Source: Sciurus carolinensis
Taxonomy: Eukaryota; Chordata; Mammalia; Rodentia; Sciuridae
Assembly (NCBI RefSeq): GCF_902686445.1
Contig: NC_062222.1
Span: forward strand, 136,903,035-136,967,034
Length of the DNA stretch: 64,000 nt
Direction of reading: 5' to 3'
Of the stretch, positions 36,690-49,084 are shown in pieces; the stretch's first letter is position 1, and every line of letters begins with the position of its first letter. The translations under genes were made by a program, and so were the position numbers. The notes below the pieces were generated by a model. It was not told the origin of the DNA, searched no databases, and saw nothing but the letters and a program-made list of their open reading frames with translations.

Positions 36690-37170
36690 AATGGGGCATG
36701 GACCCCGTGTCCCTCTCCTGTGACTGCCACAGCAAATGGCCACCAACTGGGTGACTTAAAACAACGGGAATTCATCCTGCCCAGGTCAGGAGACCAGTCT
36801 GAAGTGGAGGCGGCAGCTGGTTGCTCGGGGCTCTGGGCATGGCGGCTCCAGCCCCCTGGCTCCTGGTGCTTGCTCCTGGGTCCCGCCAGGCTCTGCCTCC
36901 ATCTGCACATGGCCGTCCCTCTGCGGCACTTTTCTGTCTCTCATAGGATGTGTGTCAGGGGACTTAGGACCCACTTGAAATCTGGACTGATTTCTTTTAA
37001 GATAATTTTTATTTGCTTTCACATTTTTAAGTCTCAGGTGGATCCCTTCTTGAGAGCCGTGACATAATCGCCTCTGCAGAGACCCTGCGTCTTCATAAGG
37101 CCCCATGCTCAGCTCCTGAGGGTCGGGACTTGCTCTTGGCCTTTTGAGGGACGGCATCACCTCACCGTAG
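36690..37170 (-). mobile_element. MaLR LTR-type fragment, reversed
   Basis: Plus-strand landmarks are gtgactgccacagcaaatgg, ccaccaactgggtgacttaa and, towards the end, cataatcgcctctgcagaga. This is the arrangement of a reversed MLT1-like LTR. Borders are approximate and the middle is very diverged. Confidence 0.45.
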
Positions 37171-38679
37171 ACCCCCTCTCTAACCGGCCCTCAATGTCTA
37201 ACAAGGTGGGTGACACGGGCTCCCCGGAAGCCAGCCTGGGCACAGAGCCGTGTGCCTCTGGGTAGAGGGCCCGGAAGCTGGCAGCAGGAGGGGCACGGGG
37301 CCCTGAAGACGGGGGGCTGGGGAGGCGGAGTTGGGGGAGGCGAACCTCCTCAGCCCCGGGCCCCTTCTCATTTGGGTGGCGCCCACCTCCCAGGGCTGTG
37401 GCGGCTGACGGGGGAGGCGAGCCAGGTGGGCAGTGCTTGCCCCTTCCCGTCACCCTCGGCTGCTGGTTCTCCTCCACTCTGTCCCCAGCTGCTGGCATGA
37501 AACCGGCACGCGTGGTTGCTGGAGCCGTGGCAGCTGAGTGGACAATGAAAGCCTGAAGCTCGTTTCTTTCCTTAAAAAACAATTTTATTGAGGTATAACT
37601 TACACACCATAAAGTTCTAAGTGTGCATCCCATGGTTTTTAGTAAATTTATGGATCTGTCCCCCCTGCCAGCCAGTTGTAGAGCGCAGCCACACCATACC
37701 GGTGGCCCTCGCCTCAGGTCCCCGTCCCACCCCGGCCCCCGCGACCACGGCCTTGCTTTCGAAGGCATCAGAGGTGCCTTTTCTGGACACTTCGCGTGAA
37801 TGGGGTCGTGCGATCTGCAGCGTGCTGTGCCTGGTTTTCTTCCTGAGGTTCGTCTGTGTTCTCCCGTGTCGCTCATTCCTCTTCCTTGGTAGCGGGGACC
37901 TCACTGTGCGCCTGCCCCCTCTAGCCAGCCCCCAGCTGGCCGATGTTCAAATTGCCTCCAGCTTTCGGCGGCTGTGAAGGACCCTGATGGGGACAGTCAC
38001 AGACAAGTCCTGTGGGGATGCCCGTTTTGTTTCCTGCGGGTCTTGGGTGTGGAATCGCTCTCATACCTGTGAAGGGGTGTCATCGGCAGCGTCCCTCCAC
38101 AGAGGAGGAGCGTGAGGCGCCAGAGGCCAGCAGTGCCAGGTTCACGCTCACAGCCGGTGGCTGTGTCGGGGCACGTGCCCAGGCCTGCGTGAGTCCTGCC
38201 TTCACCACGTCACGCAGCGCCACAGGACAGCCGCCCACCTGGCTTTGGGTCGGCATTTTCATAATGACTGATAAAGCTGAGCATCTCCTGTGCTTAACTG
38301 CCATTCACACATTCCTCTCTGGCAAAATGTCTCTTCACTTTTCTTTCTATGCTTAGGGAAGGTGTGTGGGGCGGTGTCTTAAGTTTCCAGGATTCTGTAT
38401 GTCTTCTACATGTAAGTCTATTCTTTCCCTATTGAATCAATTACGCAGAACTGTTGGTGAGGGTTTGATTCTGACACTTCATTCTGTCCCATTATCCATA
38501 CATCGATCAATCCAGGCATGCCCCACTGTCTTGATCACTGAGTGTAACTAGTAAGTTTGGAATCAGGTGTTATGTCTCCAACTTCATTCTTTAAAAGAAT
38601 TGTTTGAGCGTTTCTCAGTCTTTTGTCCTTCCATTTAAACCTTGAGATCAGCTAACTAGTCTCATTTTAAAAAAATCCT

Positions 38680-39105
38680 AATGAACCAGGCGTGGTGGCG
38701 CATGCCTGTAATCCCAGCTACTCAGGAGGCTGAGGCAGGAGGATAGCAAGTTCAAAGCCATCCTCAGCAAGAGCAAGGCACTAAGCAACTCAGTGAGACC
38801 CTGTTTCTAAATAAAATACAAAATAGGGCTGGGGATGTGGCTCAGTGGTTGAGCACCCCTGAGTTCAATCCCTGGTACCCCCCCCCAAAAAAAAAAGACT
38901 TGGGAGGCTGAGGCAGCAAGTTTGAGGCCAGTCTCAGTGATTTAGTGAGGCCCTGAGCAACTTATCAAGACCCTGTCTCAAAAAAATAAATAAAAGGAGC
39001 TGGGAATGTGTCTCAGTGGTTAAGTGCCCCTGGGTTAATGCTGGGGATGTGGCACAGTGGTTAAGGGCTCCTGGGTTAATTTCTGATATCAAAAACAAAC
39101 AAACA
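38680..39105 (+). mobile_element. Compound SINE cluster: B1-ID dimer followed by B1-ID-ID
   Basis: The first unit has a B1 half (ggcgtggtggcgcatgcctg at about 38,690) and an ID half (gggctggggatgtggctcag at about 38,826) ending in C/A runs near 38,897. Directly after comes a truncated second B1 half (gacttgggaggctgaggcag), an ID half (gctgggaatgtgtctcagtg), then a second ID-like half (gctggggatgtggcacagtg at about 39,039) and an A-rich tail with aaac repeats. Confidence 0.9.
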
Positions 39106-39323
39106 AAAAAAAAACAAAAAAAAAAAACAATGAAATTTTGATAGGAATTACATTGAAATAATAGATAAATTTTTGGAGAATTTTCATCTTGACAGTATTG
39201 AATCTCTAATCCAGGAATGTGGAATGTTCTCCATTTATTTCAGTAATCTGTAGTTCATCTCAGCAGGGTTGGTAGATTTCCATGGGGGTCTTGCATTTCT
39301 TTGTTGAATTCATTCCTAAGCAT

Positions 39324-39424
39324 TTTTTTTTTTTTTTTTTTTTTTTTTGGGTGCTGGGGATCGAACCCAGGGCCTTGTGCTTACAAGGCAAGCACTCTAC
39401 CAACTGAGCTATCTCCCCAGCCCC
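39324..39424 (-). mobile_element. Young ID SINE, reversed, with ~15-bp target-site duplication
   Basis: A run of about 25 T is followed by the reversed near-consensus ID body (gtgctggggatcgaacccag … gagctatctccccagcccc). The duplicated target tcctaagcatttttt flanks it (39,314 onward and 39,425-39,439). It lies within the old L1, so it is a later insertion. Confidence 0.95.
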
Positions 39425-40723
39425 TCCTAAGCATTTTTTAATGCTACTGTGAATGAATTGTCAATTTCATTTCCAACTGTTTGTGGCTGTATTTGAAAAT
39501 GCTTTACATGTTGATGTTGTATCATGAGACTTTTCAGACCATCCCAGCCAGCTTCCTTTCTTCAGCTTCTGGCTTAGATCACTCCTCTTTTTCAGGTTTC
39601 TTCAAATAGAAACCGAGGCTATGTAGGACTTTCTCTTCTTCTGACATAGAATTTAGGGTATAAATCCCTCTCTAGGCACTCCAACATTTTTCATGTATTG
39701 TGGTTGATTTTCACTGTCAAATATCTTCTAATTTCTGTCATGCTTTCTCCTTTGGCCCTGGAGCTGTGGATTTGGACCTGTGTGTTTCAGTTCTGAGTTA
39801 CAGGGCTCTCACAGATTTTTCTGTTACAATGCAGTGTAGTCCCACTGTAGCTGGGGAGCGTGTTCCACAAGATTTTCATCCTTTTGTATTTATAGGGGGT
39901 GTCCTGGCACATCTCACTCGCATCCTATAAAATTCCACAAATGCTCAAAAAGAGCACATGTCCTGCTGTCCTGGGGCCATGGGTGGGCTGGTCCCATGAG
40001 TTGTTTATGTCCTCATGGTTTTATCACTTATTCAGAGTGGGTATTCTTCAACTATTATTGTAAAATTGTCTGGTTCTCCTTTTAGTCCTGTTAGTTTTGC
40101 TTTGTGTATTTTGAGGCTTTGTTATGAGGGGTGTATATGTTTATAATTTCTGTATTTTTGATATGTCCACTCTTATCATTATGCTTCGACCCTCTTTGTT
40201 GATGGCAGTACTTTTTGTCTTAAGGTTTATTTTTTTTAAATATTAAAATAATCACTCCCCAGCTTTCTGTGGCTATTGCTTTCATGGTCTGATTGTTCCT
40301 TTAACCTATTTGTGTCTTTGAATCTAAGATGTGACTCTTACAGATAGTATATAGTTGTATCTTGTTTATTGATCCAGTCTGAAAATCTCTGCCTTTGATA
40401 AGGGTGTTTAACTAGTCATATTTAATGTAATTTATATTCCATTGCATTTATAATTTTTGTTATTCTTCTTTGTGTCTCATGGTTTTTGGGTATCTCATTT
40501 CTCTGTTCCTTCTTTGCTCCTTTATTTTGTGTTAAGTAAATATTTTAGTGTCCCATGTAAATTATTCTTTTAAAAGAATATGTATTTTTAGTTATTTTCT
40601 TAGTGATTGCTTAAGGAACTACAAAATACTTTTAACTGTCACAATCTACTTCAGATTAATATTAATTTACTTCTGACCAAATCTAGAAAATTTGCTTCAG
40701 TATAGCTTCACCCCCTGCTGACT

Positions 40724-40762
40724 GTGCAATATATATGTGCAGATGGCACATATATATTGTAT
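40724..40762. repeat. Perfect 14-bp inverted repeat with 5-nt loop
   Basis: The arms caatatatatgtgc (40,727-40,740) and gcacatatatattg (40,746-40,759) are exact reverse complements around agatg. G-T, T-A and G-T pairs extend the stem to 17 in RNA. It lies within old L1 sequence. Confidence 0.9.
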
Positions 40763-41560
40763 CTCCTTGTTGTTACAAACCCAACAATGTACTGTTATAA
40801 TTATCGCTGTCTCTTTTAAGTAACTTAAAATATATTTATAGAGTATTTCACATTAACCATCATATTTGCCATTTCTGGTGTTTCTTATTTCTTCTTATGG
40901 ATTTAACTTACCATCTGTCCTGTACCATCTCATTTCTACCTGATGGGTTTCCTTTAGTCTTTTTTGGGTGAGCCTACTAGTAAAATATACTACAAAAAAA
41001 AAATGTGAGAAATGTAAAGAAACAGGAAAATGTAATCTATACTCCATGGGGAGGCAGCCTATGAGGGTCTCCAAAGGTTGGACTTGGTAATAAAATGAAG
41101 GAACAAAGAAAAACTATTATAAATGTGATTAAAGGATTAAGGAAAAGTTCCACAATAAGTCAATAATCATCTTAATAAGGAGAAAAAGTGATGTGAAAGA
41201 ACCCAATGGGAAGTCTGGAGTCAGAGTAAAATAATGGGAAAATTTTGCTTATTCATTGATTTATTATTGTCATACTTTCCTTTAATACTTTGATCACATT
41301 TATAATAGCATTGCTTGTTTCAGTACCAAATCCAACTTCTCCCTCAGACACTGCCTGTCTCCACAGGGGAGAGATCGTATTTTCTTGTTCTTTTGCATTT
41401 TTCACATTTCTTTGTTGAAAACTGAACATTTTAGGCAATACGTTGTGCCAGTGGATTTTGACTCCCCCAGAAAACTGTCGCTGGTTTTGTTCCTGTTTAG
41501 CATCTTTCCAGGGCTAAACTTGGGGAGTCTTGTCCTGTGTGCAGTTGCTGATGCTCAGGT

Positions 41561-42689
41561 TGTGTTTTTTAAATTTCTAATTATTTTTCAGCCTGGGTTT
41601 TGTGCCCCTGTGTCTGCAGAGCACAGAGGGTGCTGGTGTTTGATCAGACATCATCCTCAAACAGCTCCACCCAGTAAGGTCTGTACTCTGTCAGACCTTT
41701 GTGCAGATGGGGGAACATTCACAATTGAGGCCGTTTCCAATCTGCCCGGCTCTTACTTCTCAGCTGGCGTTTCGTGAGACCTGTGTGTGCACACGGCCTC
41801 AGGTCACTCTCCAAGGCCTCTGGGATCCCCACGCCTGCTGCAGATGTGATTAGACGCATCACCCACTCTTCTAGATTGCTTCAGCTGTAGCCCAGCAGTT
41901 CCTGGTGCTTGAGACCCGCTGCAGCCTGAGACTGTCCCAGCCTGTCCAGCTAGGAGGGCAGTGTGAAGACAGCCCGGGTGGAATCCTGCAGGCACCATGG
42001 TGTTCCCTCAAGTCCAGCTGTTTTCAAGCACAGACCCGTCTAATGCTGGCGTACGCTGCTGCAGGATTTCCAGTGTGGAAGTGGTCGTTTGTGTCAGTTC
42101 TGTGCAGCATTCTAACAGACTGCAGGGGAGAGGCCTTGCTGACCTCACCTGGCCATAGCTGGGAGTTCTGAGCCCAGGAGTAGACCTCTGACTGGGAATG
42201 TGGTGGGCAAGAGTTGGGGTGCAGGTGGCAGGGTGCAGGTGGCAGGGTGCCAGGCTGACAAGGGCACCTTGGGACTGGATGGACCTCACTTAGCCGAGGA
42301 GGACATGCAGCATCCTAGAGAAGGCGGTTTTGCAAAGTGTTCAAACCTTGGTCATGGAGAGATGACCCCAAAACAGTGCTCTTCCCTTCTACCAGATTGC
42401 TGGCCACCACGGGAGGTTTATGAGCTTAGATCTAGAAGTTGTCAGTTTGACAGGCGCTTTATCTACCTATTATTCACCCATCCACCCACCTGTAAATACT
42501 GGGTCAGCGTCCACTGTGCGCCCAGCACCGCGCAGCTTCTGGAAACACAGTGGTGAGCACACCTGACCCCTGTTCCACAACCTTTGCGTCCTCAGAGGAG
42601 GACATGCCGTTGTAGGAAAGAGTCTTGCAAGGGCCAGTCTGGAGGTGCGTCAGCTTCTCTGCTGGTCTTGATGAAGGCAGGGCCCTTCC
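41561..42689. other. Unique intergenic DNA
   Basis: No gene seen. It includes a short duplicated motif (gggtgcaggtggca twice, 42,217-42,250). Confidence 0.45.
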
Positions 42690-43165
42690 CTGGAAAACAG
42701 CCAGTTGTAAAAAACCCTGAAGCTGAAATCCTTCAAGCCACGATTTTCAACCAAAAATTTATTTGTGAGAATTCTTAAATTTAAATGAAGCATGTGCACC
42801 CCAAGAGAGGTCCACTTCTGGAATGAAGCATCGATTCCCTATTCAATAATTTGGTAGCCAAAAATTTTGATTTCTGAAATGAATCTTAATAAAAGCAAGA
42901 ATACCGAGAGGCCACTTTCAAAACATCGATCAGAGTGGAGGGCTTTGAAGCCCCCTCCTCCAGAGAGGCCTGCACTGGGACAGTGTCAGGGAGCCGCAGC
43001 GTTCAGACGCTTGCCAGTGGATTTTGGCTGCCAGGGCGATGCCATGCAACCATATGGAAACTGAGAGATTCAGCAAAAGATCTGGATGCTTTGTCTGCAT
43101 GACAGCAAATAATCCGATATTTGGAAACAAGAGGCTTTTTGGCTAAATCTTGAGTCATCCTCTGG
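42690..43165. promoter_or_regulatory. Candidate conserved non-coding element
   Basis: An AT-rich, non-repetitive block within GC-rich DNA, without a coding frame. It holds several developmental-factor-like motifs close together: atcgat at 42,830 and 42,924, atgcaa (43,044), catatgg (43,051), aataatcc (43,108) and tgagtca (43,151). Inference rests on composition and motif clustering only; no conservation was measured. Confidence 0.3.
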
Positions 43166-43950
43166 AAATTCCTAAGTACCACCACAGAAGGATTTATGGT
43201 GTTGCCATTTTATCTCACTCTTCTCTGCCCTCTTTCCAGGTGGCCTCATTCAGCAGTTCCGCCCAAATTTATGTCTCCAGCTCTGACTGCCTCCTGGTCT
43301 CCAGTTCCAAAGGCCTCCTGAGAGTCCCTGCCAGCATGGCAGTGACAGGTTCGTCAGAAGTCCATGTGCTCCTGTGTCTCCCAGCCTCCCTTGCAGGTGG
43401 ACAGAGCCATGAACCTGGACTCTGGCCAATAGGATGTGAGTATCAGCTCAACTTCCAGGTCCCATCTTAGAGGCATCCTGTGGCTCCCTGGCTCTCTTCT
43501 CTAGTCATGTGACCTGAGGGCGGCGCTGCAGCATGGGGAGGGATGCCCACGTTTCATTTGCACCAGAAGTGGACCTCTCTTGGGGCGCACACTGAAACAC
43601 GGGGTTCATGTGTCACTGCAGCCCAGCCTGGTCTATGCCGAGTCATCCCTCAGGGTGTCCCACAGACACCACAGAGGGTACCTGTTCGAGGTCATGCCAG
43701 GCACTTGCTCCTCGAGCCCTAGGCAAGTGGCATCACTGTGCCCGACACCTCGGGGCCTCTTGATGCTGCTAGACCTCTTTCTCACACTGCACAGTTGGGG
43801 GCCCACTCCTCCTGACCCCTCCCCACTCCTCCTGTTCAGATCTTGACATATTTCCCTGGGCCGACACCATCGCTTCCTAGCTGGTCTCTGTCTCTTCTCC
43901 CTCCAGCTCTTAGAATCTTCCAGAATTAATTTTCCCAAACAGAAATCCAC
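43166..43950. other. Unique intergenic DNA
   Basis: No gene or repeat family that I recognise. Confidence 0.4.
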
Positions 43951-43954
43951 TGTG

Positions 43955-44290
43955 TCATTCTTTCTATTGAAAACCCTAGAAGGTTCTCTTTGACCTCAGA
44001 ATAAGGCGAATACCTTAGTACTCAATACCTGCAGCCTCCGGGCTGGCCCGCCCCATGGCCACCGGTCTGGCCTCCATGGCTGACTGTCACCAGCCCGTGT
44101 CCTCCAGAGAGTTGTACTCTGTTGGACTTCTGCTGGGTCCCGACCCATCCTTCAAGGCCTGCTGCAAGGTGCTTTTCTCACAGGCAGAATGGATTCTTCC
44201 TTCTCTCCTCCTTCCAGCAACTCAGCACATATTTCCCTAATAGCTGTGTTCTCTAGGGTGCTCAGAGCTATCAAGCAGAAATAAAGAGCT
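43955..44290. mobile_element. L2 LINE fragment
   Basis: Old and diverged, but the order attgaaaaccctagaaggtt, cctcagaataaggcgaatac and later cccatccttcaaggcctgct is typical of an L2 end. Confidence 0.55.
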
Positions 44291-45285
44291 CCAGGGTCAA
44301 AAAGTTGGGAAACAATGGAATTCATCAAAGTCCAACCAATGTTTAGACTGCAGAACGTTCCGGTCCTTATTTGCAAGCTCCGTGTGACACAGTCAATAGC
44401 ACCTCCGGATGCGGTGCATTTCTGGAGAGTACCTGGTGGGGTTTACCTTCCACGGGCGCCCTAAGGTGGTCCATCCTCATTCCCAGACAGGGAAGCCAGA
44501 GCACACAGCTGGCCAGTGACCAGCGGAGGGAGCCAGTGGCGTGCTAGAGATGGAGGGGTGGGCAGGCCCAGGAGCCATTCTCCAGTGGGATGGCACCCAG
44601 CAGGCCTGCACCCACCCATCAGCTGTGGGACTCGCTGCTTAGCCCTGGGCCTTGAGAGGTGCTGTGCACACTGCCCTGGCCAGCCACGTGGGGATGGGAC
44701 TGAGGAGCTCAGAATGAGTAGTCGGGGACCCTTGCCTGGCCACAGCAGGGCGTGAGTGTGATGTCAACGGGAATTGCTGGTGGGGGGCAGTTTCAGCAGC
44801 TGCACCAAAGCCTGAGCCCTCCAGATATTCTCTCACCTCCTCAGATGCTTGTTGAGTAGGAACTGAAAAAGTTCTTCCTGATGCCAGAGGGCAAGCCGAG
44901 GCGGTGAGAGGTGTCCCGGGCCCCCTGGTAGAGTCCATCGCCAGGCTGTCTCCCCACTTACCTGCCTGCCAGGGCCCCGGCCCACTCCTGCTCACGGGGT
45001 CCTTACCTACCTCTGAGGCTGACCCCCCGAAGGAGAGGCATAATTTGACTTTTGTCACATTTATGAAGTTAGATTAAAATATTATCATTAGAGATCGTCA
45101 ATAATTTAAAAAGCAGGGGCTTCTAATGCACAAGTGGTATGACTGAATGCTGGAACGTCCAGGCCCCTCTCCTGCCTGCTGGAGGCCGGCGTGGCCATGG
45201 GCCCTGCAGGCCAGTGTGCATTTTGGAATCAGAAGGTTTGTGTGGGGCTCTGCTGGCTCCACTTAGCTACCACCCTCAACCAATT
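44291..45285. other. Unique intergenic DNA
   Basis: No gene seen. A short AT-rich patch at about 45,050-45,130 (gaagttagattaaaatatta) is non-repetitive. Confidence 0.4.
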
Positions 45286-45292
45286 TGATCTG

Positions 45293-45480
45293 GCTGTATT
45301 ACCCAGACTGCCTTGTTCTTGGGCTCCTCCTGATTCAGCCTCCTGAGCAGCTGGGGTCACAGGGTGTGCCATCCCTCCTGGCTGTCCTGAATCCTTCTAA
45401 AGAGCTATGCCTGGGGACCGCGGGTGTGACCCTGTGGTAGAGGCTTGCCTCGCATGTACCAGCACACACACAGACCCGTG
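45293..45480. mobile_element. Diverged reversed B1-type SINE plus ID-like fragment
   Basis: The segment 45,293-45,385 reads as a reversed B1/monomeric Alu-like SINE (gattcagcctcctgagcagc). The segment 45,395-45,480 resembles a decayed plus-strand ID half (gtgaccctgtggtagaggct). Both are old. Confidence 0.5.
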
Positions 45481-47505
45481 TGGGGCTGTGGGGTCACAGC
45501 GGCCTGCGCCTCCCAATCACCCAGGGAGTGTGGAAGTACTGAGTGATGGGGTTCCGAAAGCCTGGGGTCAGGGAAAGGACCTGCGCACTGGGCTCTTTCT
45601 AGTCTCCCAGGTGGCTCTAATGTCCAGCCCGGGCTTGGAATGCTGGGTCAGTGCAGTGGCTCAGACTCGGGGAGCGCTGGTCCTGCTGACCGGCACATTA
45701 GAACGCGGGCTTGGGGCCCGACCCCCGCACCTCTGGCCTGCAGGTCTGAGGAACGCGGCAGCTGCTGCAGGTCCAGGGACAGCACTCTGAGAACCACTGG
45801 CTGCCCCGGGGCCATTTTAGAGGGGAGGTTGTCTGGAACAGGTGAAGGCCAGGAGTCCTGCCGTCAGTAACTGGGGAGTAGGACTTTGTCCTTAGCCTCA
45901 ACTGCTGGCCCCCTGTGCCTTCCTCCCCTTCATCTTCAAACCGGGGAAACAGTCCCTGTGCTCCATAGATGTCATGAGGTCAGCGAGCCCCGCCCCCAGA
46001 CCCACGCTTGGCCCGTGTGCCCAGCAAGAGGTCATTATGGTCACCGTTGCTGGAACTATTACTCTTACTGCTACCTTCCCCCCTTGGTCCCAACAGCAGC
46101 TCTCCCTCAGACTCTCTGGTTCTCCCCTGGGCCACCTCTTCTCTGGTGTCACTGTCTGTTTACCTATGAACCGTCCCCATCAGACTGCGAGGTCCCTGAG
46201 AGCAAGGACCAGGGATGACTCATTGGAAGCCAGTGTGTGGCCTGGAGCTGGGAGTGGAGCTGGCGAGGGAGGACAGCTGGGGCTTGGCCGTCTCAGGGCC
46301 CTGGTGTTGTGGTGACCACAGAGCCTCACAGCCTGGAGGGGCTCTGTACTTGTCCAGTGCACTCTGGGTGCCGGACACTGAACTCAAGCATCCATGCCTG
46401 GCGTGGTCCGCGGCACCTGTGGGGAGGTTTCATAAAGAGCACCTCCATCAGCCCTTACGCCCGATGCCCGCTGAGCCTTTGGCCACCTGGTGGGCCCCAC
46501 TGCCACTGCCTCTGCGGCCTCTGGAGAGGTCCCCTTTCTCCCCCGTCTGAGCATGTCACGAGGGGGCCAAGCACTCTGCACTTTCCCACACCTTCCTCCC
46601 AGTCCTGTGTCCCTGAGTCCCTGGTGTGGGCCACTAGAGAGGGTAGAGAGGAAATGGGAAGTGCCTGGGTCCCTCCAGGTCCCTCCGTTCTCTCGCCTCT
46701 GTCCCTGCCAGCCAACTCCCCGCCACCAGGGCCTCTCCGTGGACCTTAGGAGGAAGAGCTCCTCAGTGGCTTCCTGCGCCTGTCCTCACAGCGGCCAGGA
46801 TGATGGCTGTAAAAATGCCAATAATCTCACCCCCCACTTAAAACACGCCAGCGCCTCTGTCAGCCTGTGCAGACAAACCAGCCCCGGCCGGCCTGCTCCT
46901 GGGCCCGCCAGCTCCTCCCCAACACCTCCCCGCGGTGCTGCGGCCGCTCCTCCTGGTCAATGGCTCTGTGTCCTCAGTGACCTCCAAGGGAGCAGGGGCT
47001 TCCCGGGCCCCTCGAGTCTCCTTCACTGTTCATTAGAGGGAGCTTTCTTTTTTTTCTAGTTACTTACTAGTAACCACTACATTGATTTCCCTTCGTATCT
47101 GTCCACGCTGCTGGGACCAAGGCTCCTCAAGAGCCTGGGGACATTGTCCATCTCCTTCATCACAGAGTCCCACGTTCAGCAACGTCTGTGAGCCAAGTGA
47201 CCTGGGGGAGTCACGACGGCTGTGAGCCCTGGATACACAGAAGGGGCAAGCCTGTTGTTGGCCTATAGCCTCATTTGGGTACAGGCAGATTGTTCTGGAA
47301 AGAGCCCTGGTGAGGCACTGTGCTACCTGCATTCCAGACCTGAACCCTCTCCCCAACTTGTGAGGGGCCCTGGCCACGTCACTGAGTGGTGTGAGCCTCG
47401 GTGTGAGCTGAGATGGGGTGGAAGCTCGTATTTTCTTCCCGCTGGATAGGCAGCCTGGACTGGAGCCTGAGGCGAAGCACCCAGACAGCAATGCAGGCGG
47501 TACAA
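45481..47505. other. GC-rich unique DNA with a possible L2 fragment at 46,790-46,860
   Basis: A short L2-like stretch (aataatctcaccccccactt) is the only repeat that I suspect. No gene is seen; the open frames are low-complexity. Confidence 0.4.
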
Positions 47506-47509
47506 AGAG

Positions 47510-47645
47510 GTCACTGGGGTCAGAGAGCCAGGGCTGTAGTCGGCCTCTGACAAGCTGCTGGGTGACCTCAGGGGGTCACTGAGCTCTGAATCTGTGCCTC
47601 ATGTGTAAATGGGGACAATCATACATACAAACTCCGCAGTCCAGT
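47510..47645 (+). mobile_element. MIR SINE
   Basis: The MIR order is clear: ggtcagagagccagggctgt, tgctgggtgacctcaggggg, aatctgtgcctcatgtgtaa and atggggacaatcatacatac. Confidence 0.7.
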
Positions 47646-47653
47646 CATGACAG

Positions 47654-47661
47654 TGACGTCA
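47654..47661. promoter_or_regulatory. Palindromic cAMP-response element motif
   Basis: An exact TGACGTCA about 1.7 kb upstream of the SORCS2 start codon. The motif is what CREB/ATF factors bind; whether it is used here is unknown. Confidence 0.3.
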
Positions 47662-49084
47662 TAATCTGCAGTAGCCACTCCCTAGGCGGAGAGGCCCCGT
47701 TTCCTTTTCCAGCCCTCAGGAAACTGCCCATGGTGGGTGCTCAAGAATTTGTCGCAGGTTTCTTGAAGATAATACGTAGAGGCCTTCCGTTACTTAAAAC
47801 CAAACGGGGAACACCAGGCCCCGGGAGAGAGCTGAGGGGTGGGGCCGCCTCCCCTCAACTCGCAGTTGGCCAGGAGGAGTCGGGGTTGGGGCAGCGGCAG
47901 GGGAGTTGGTCTACCTTGGACGGCCTGGCCGTCTTCTCTGCGTCCCAGGCTGTGCTCCCCTGCAAGCGCAGGCCGGCCTCTCCCTGGCCCCTCTGCCTGG
48001 CGCCTGTCCTCGACCCCACCCTGACCCCGCTCTGCTCTCTGCTGCTTTCTAGGCCAGATCTTCCTGCAGCTGCGTGCGCCTCCCCTCCCCCGCCGGACTC
48101 GTGGGGAATTTATTGCACACAGTGGGCGAGAGCCATTCCGAGGAGGGAGGCCTTCATGACACCGAGCCAGAGCTCCCGACTGTCCCCTGCCCCCAGTGCT
48201 GGGCACAGGTAGACCCTGGCGACCACTGCCTGTGCCACTGATACTGTCTCCTGGGGGATGCTGGTGCTTCAGTCCCTTGGGGGGCGCAGGGAACCTCATT
48301 TCCAGCCTTTCCCGAATGTTGGAGGCTGGGTACCTTTGTCCTGCTCTGCTTCTCTCTGGATGAAGAGCCCCAGCTGGGAGATGGGGTGTGGTGGGGTCCC
48401 CAGCCTGGGGTCTAACTCAGAGGCCTCTGGGGAAGGATGGAGAACAGGTGGGCTCTGGCCTAGCTGCGTGCTACTGACCTGGACCCCGGCCTTGCCTGGT
48501 TGCACTATGGGTGCTTCATGGTTATTTTCATAGATAGCAAACTAAAGTAGCCACATGACCTTGGCTGAGAACTTTTTGTACTCAGTCAGTTTCTGCAAGC
48601 TTCATGGTGGCCTATCAGGTCCCCTGGGACCTCTCTAGTTGCCCCCACACAGGCCAGTCTCCTGTTTAGGGACTGCGCCATAGAAGTCCCTGGGGATAGG
48701 AGATGAAGCCTGGGGTGGGCTTGCTGGGGTCACCTTGGGCCTCTTCTGGACTGCTCTTCTTGGGTCTCCATGTCCTCAGGTCCTTCCCCGTGCCTCTATT
48801 GGGATCCCAGAGGAGGACCCCTTTAGGCTCTCCTGGTCCAGCTCTCTGGAATTGCTTTGTCTGTAAGCTTTCCACTTGGGTCAGCCTCCCTCTGCAGACT
48901 GGGGGGGTTCCCTGAGGGGCCTGGCTGTACCCCCAGTGCCTGTAACCCTGGCTGGACCAGATTAAGTGTTCAGTAAATACCGAAGAAAGGAAGAAAGGAA
49001 AGAGCCAGAGAGAGAAGCCACGGAGGCCAGGCAGAGGGTAGGAACGTGGGAGGAAAGGGACGGACGGGCCAGGAGCTGGGCCGG
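47662..49084. other. SORCS2 upstream region, unique DNA
   Basis: No further gene seen. A purine-rich aaggaagaaaggaaagag stretch occurs near 48,985-49,015, just before the CpG island. Confidence 0.45.

Larger units (their letters stand above)
37570..41560 (-). mobile_element. Old L1 LINE (L1M-type), reversed, with nested SINEs
   Basis: The 3' end starts with aattttattgaggtataact at 37,581, a typical reversed old L1 3'UTR. Further reversed L1 landmarks include cataatgactgataaagctg (38,261), gaaatcaggtgttatg-like sequence near 38,560, cattcctaagcattttttaa around the nested ID, and ttgataagggtgtttaacta (40,396). No long ORF2 frame survives, unlike the L1 at 7-12.8 kb, so it is much older. SINEs at 38,680-39,105 and 39,324-39,424 interrupt it. 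The outer 41.0-41.56 kb part is less certain. Confidence 0.75.
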
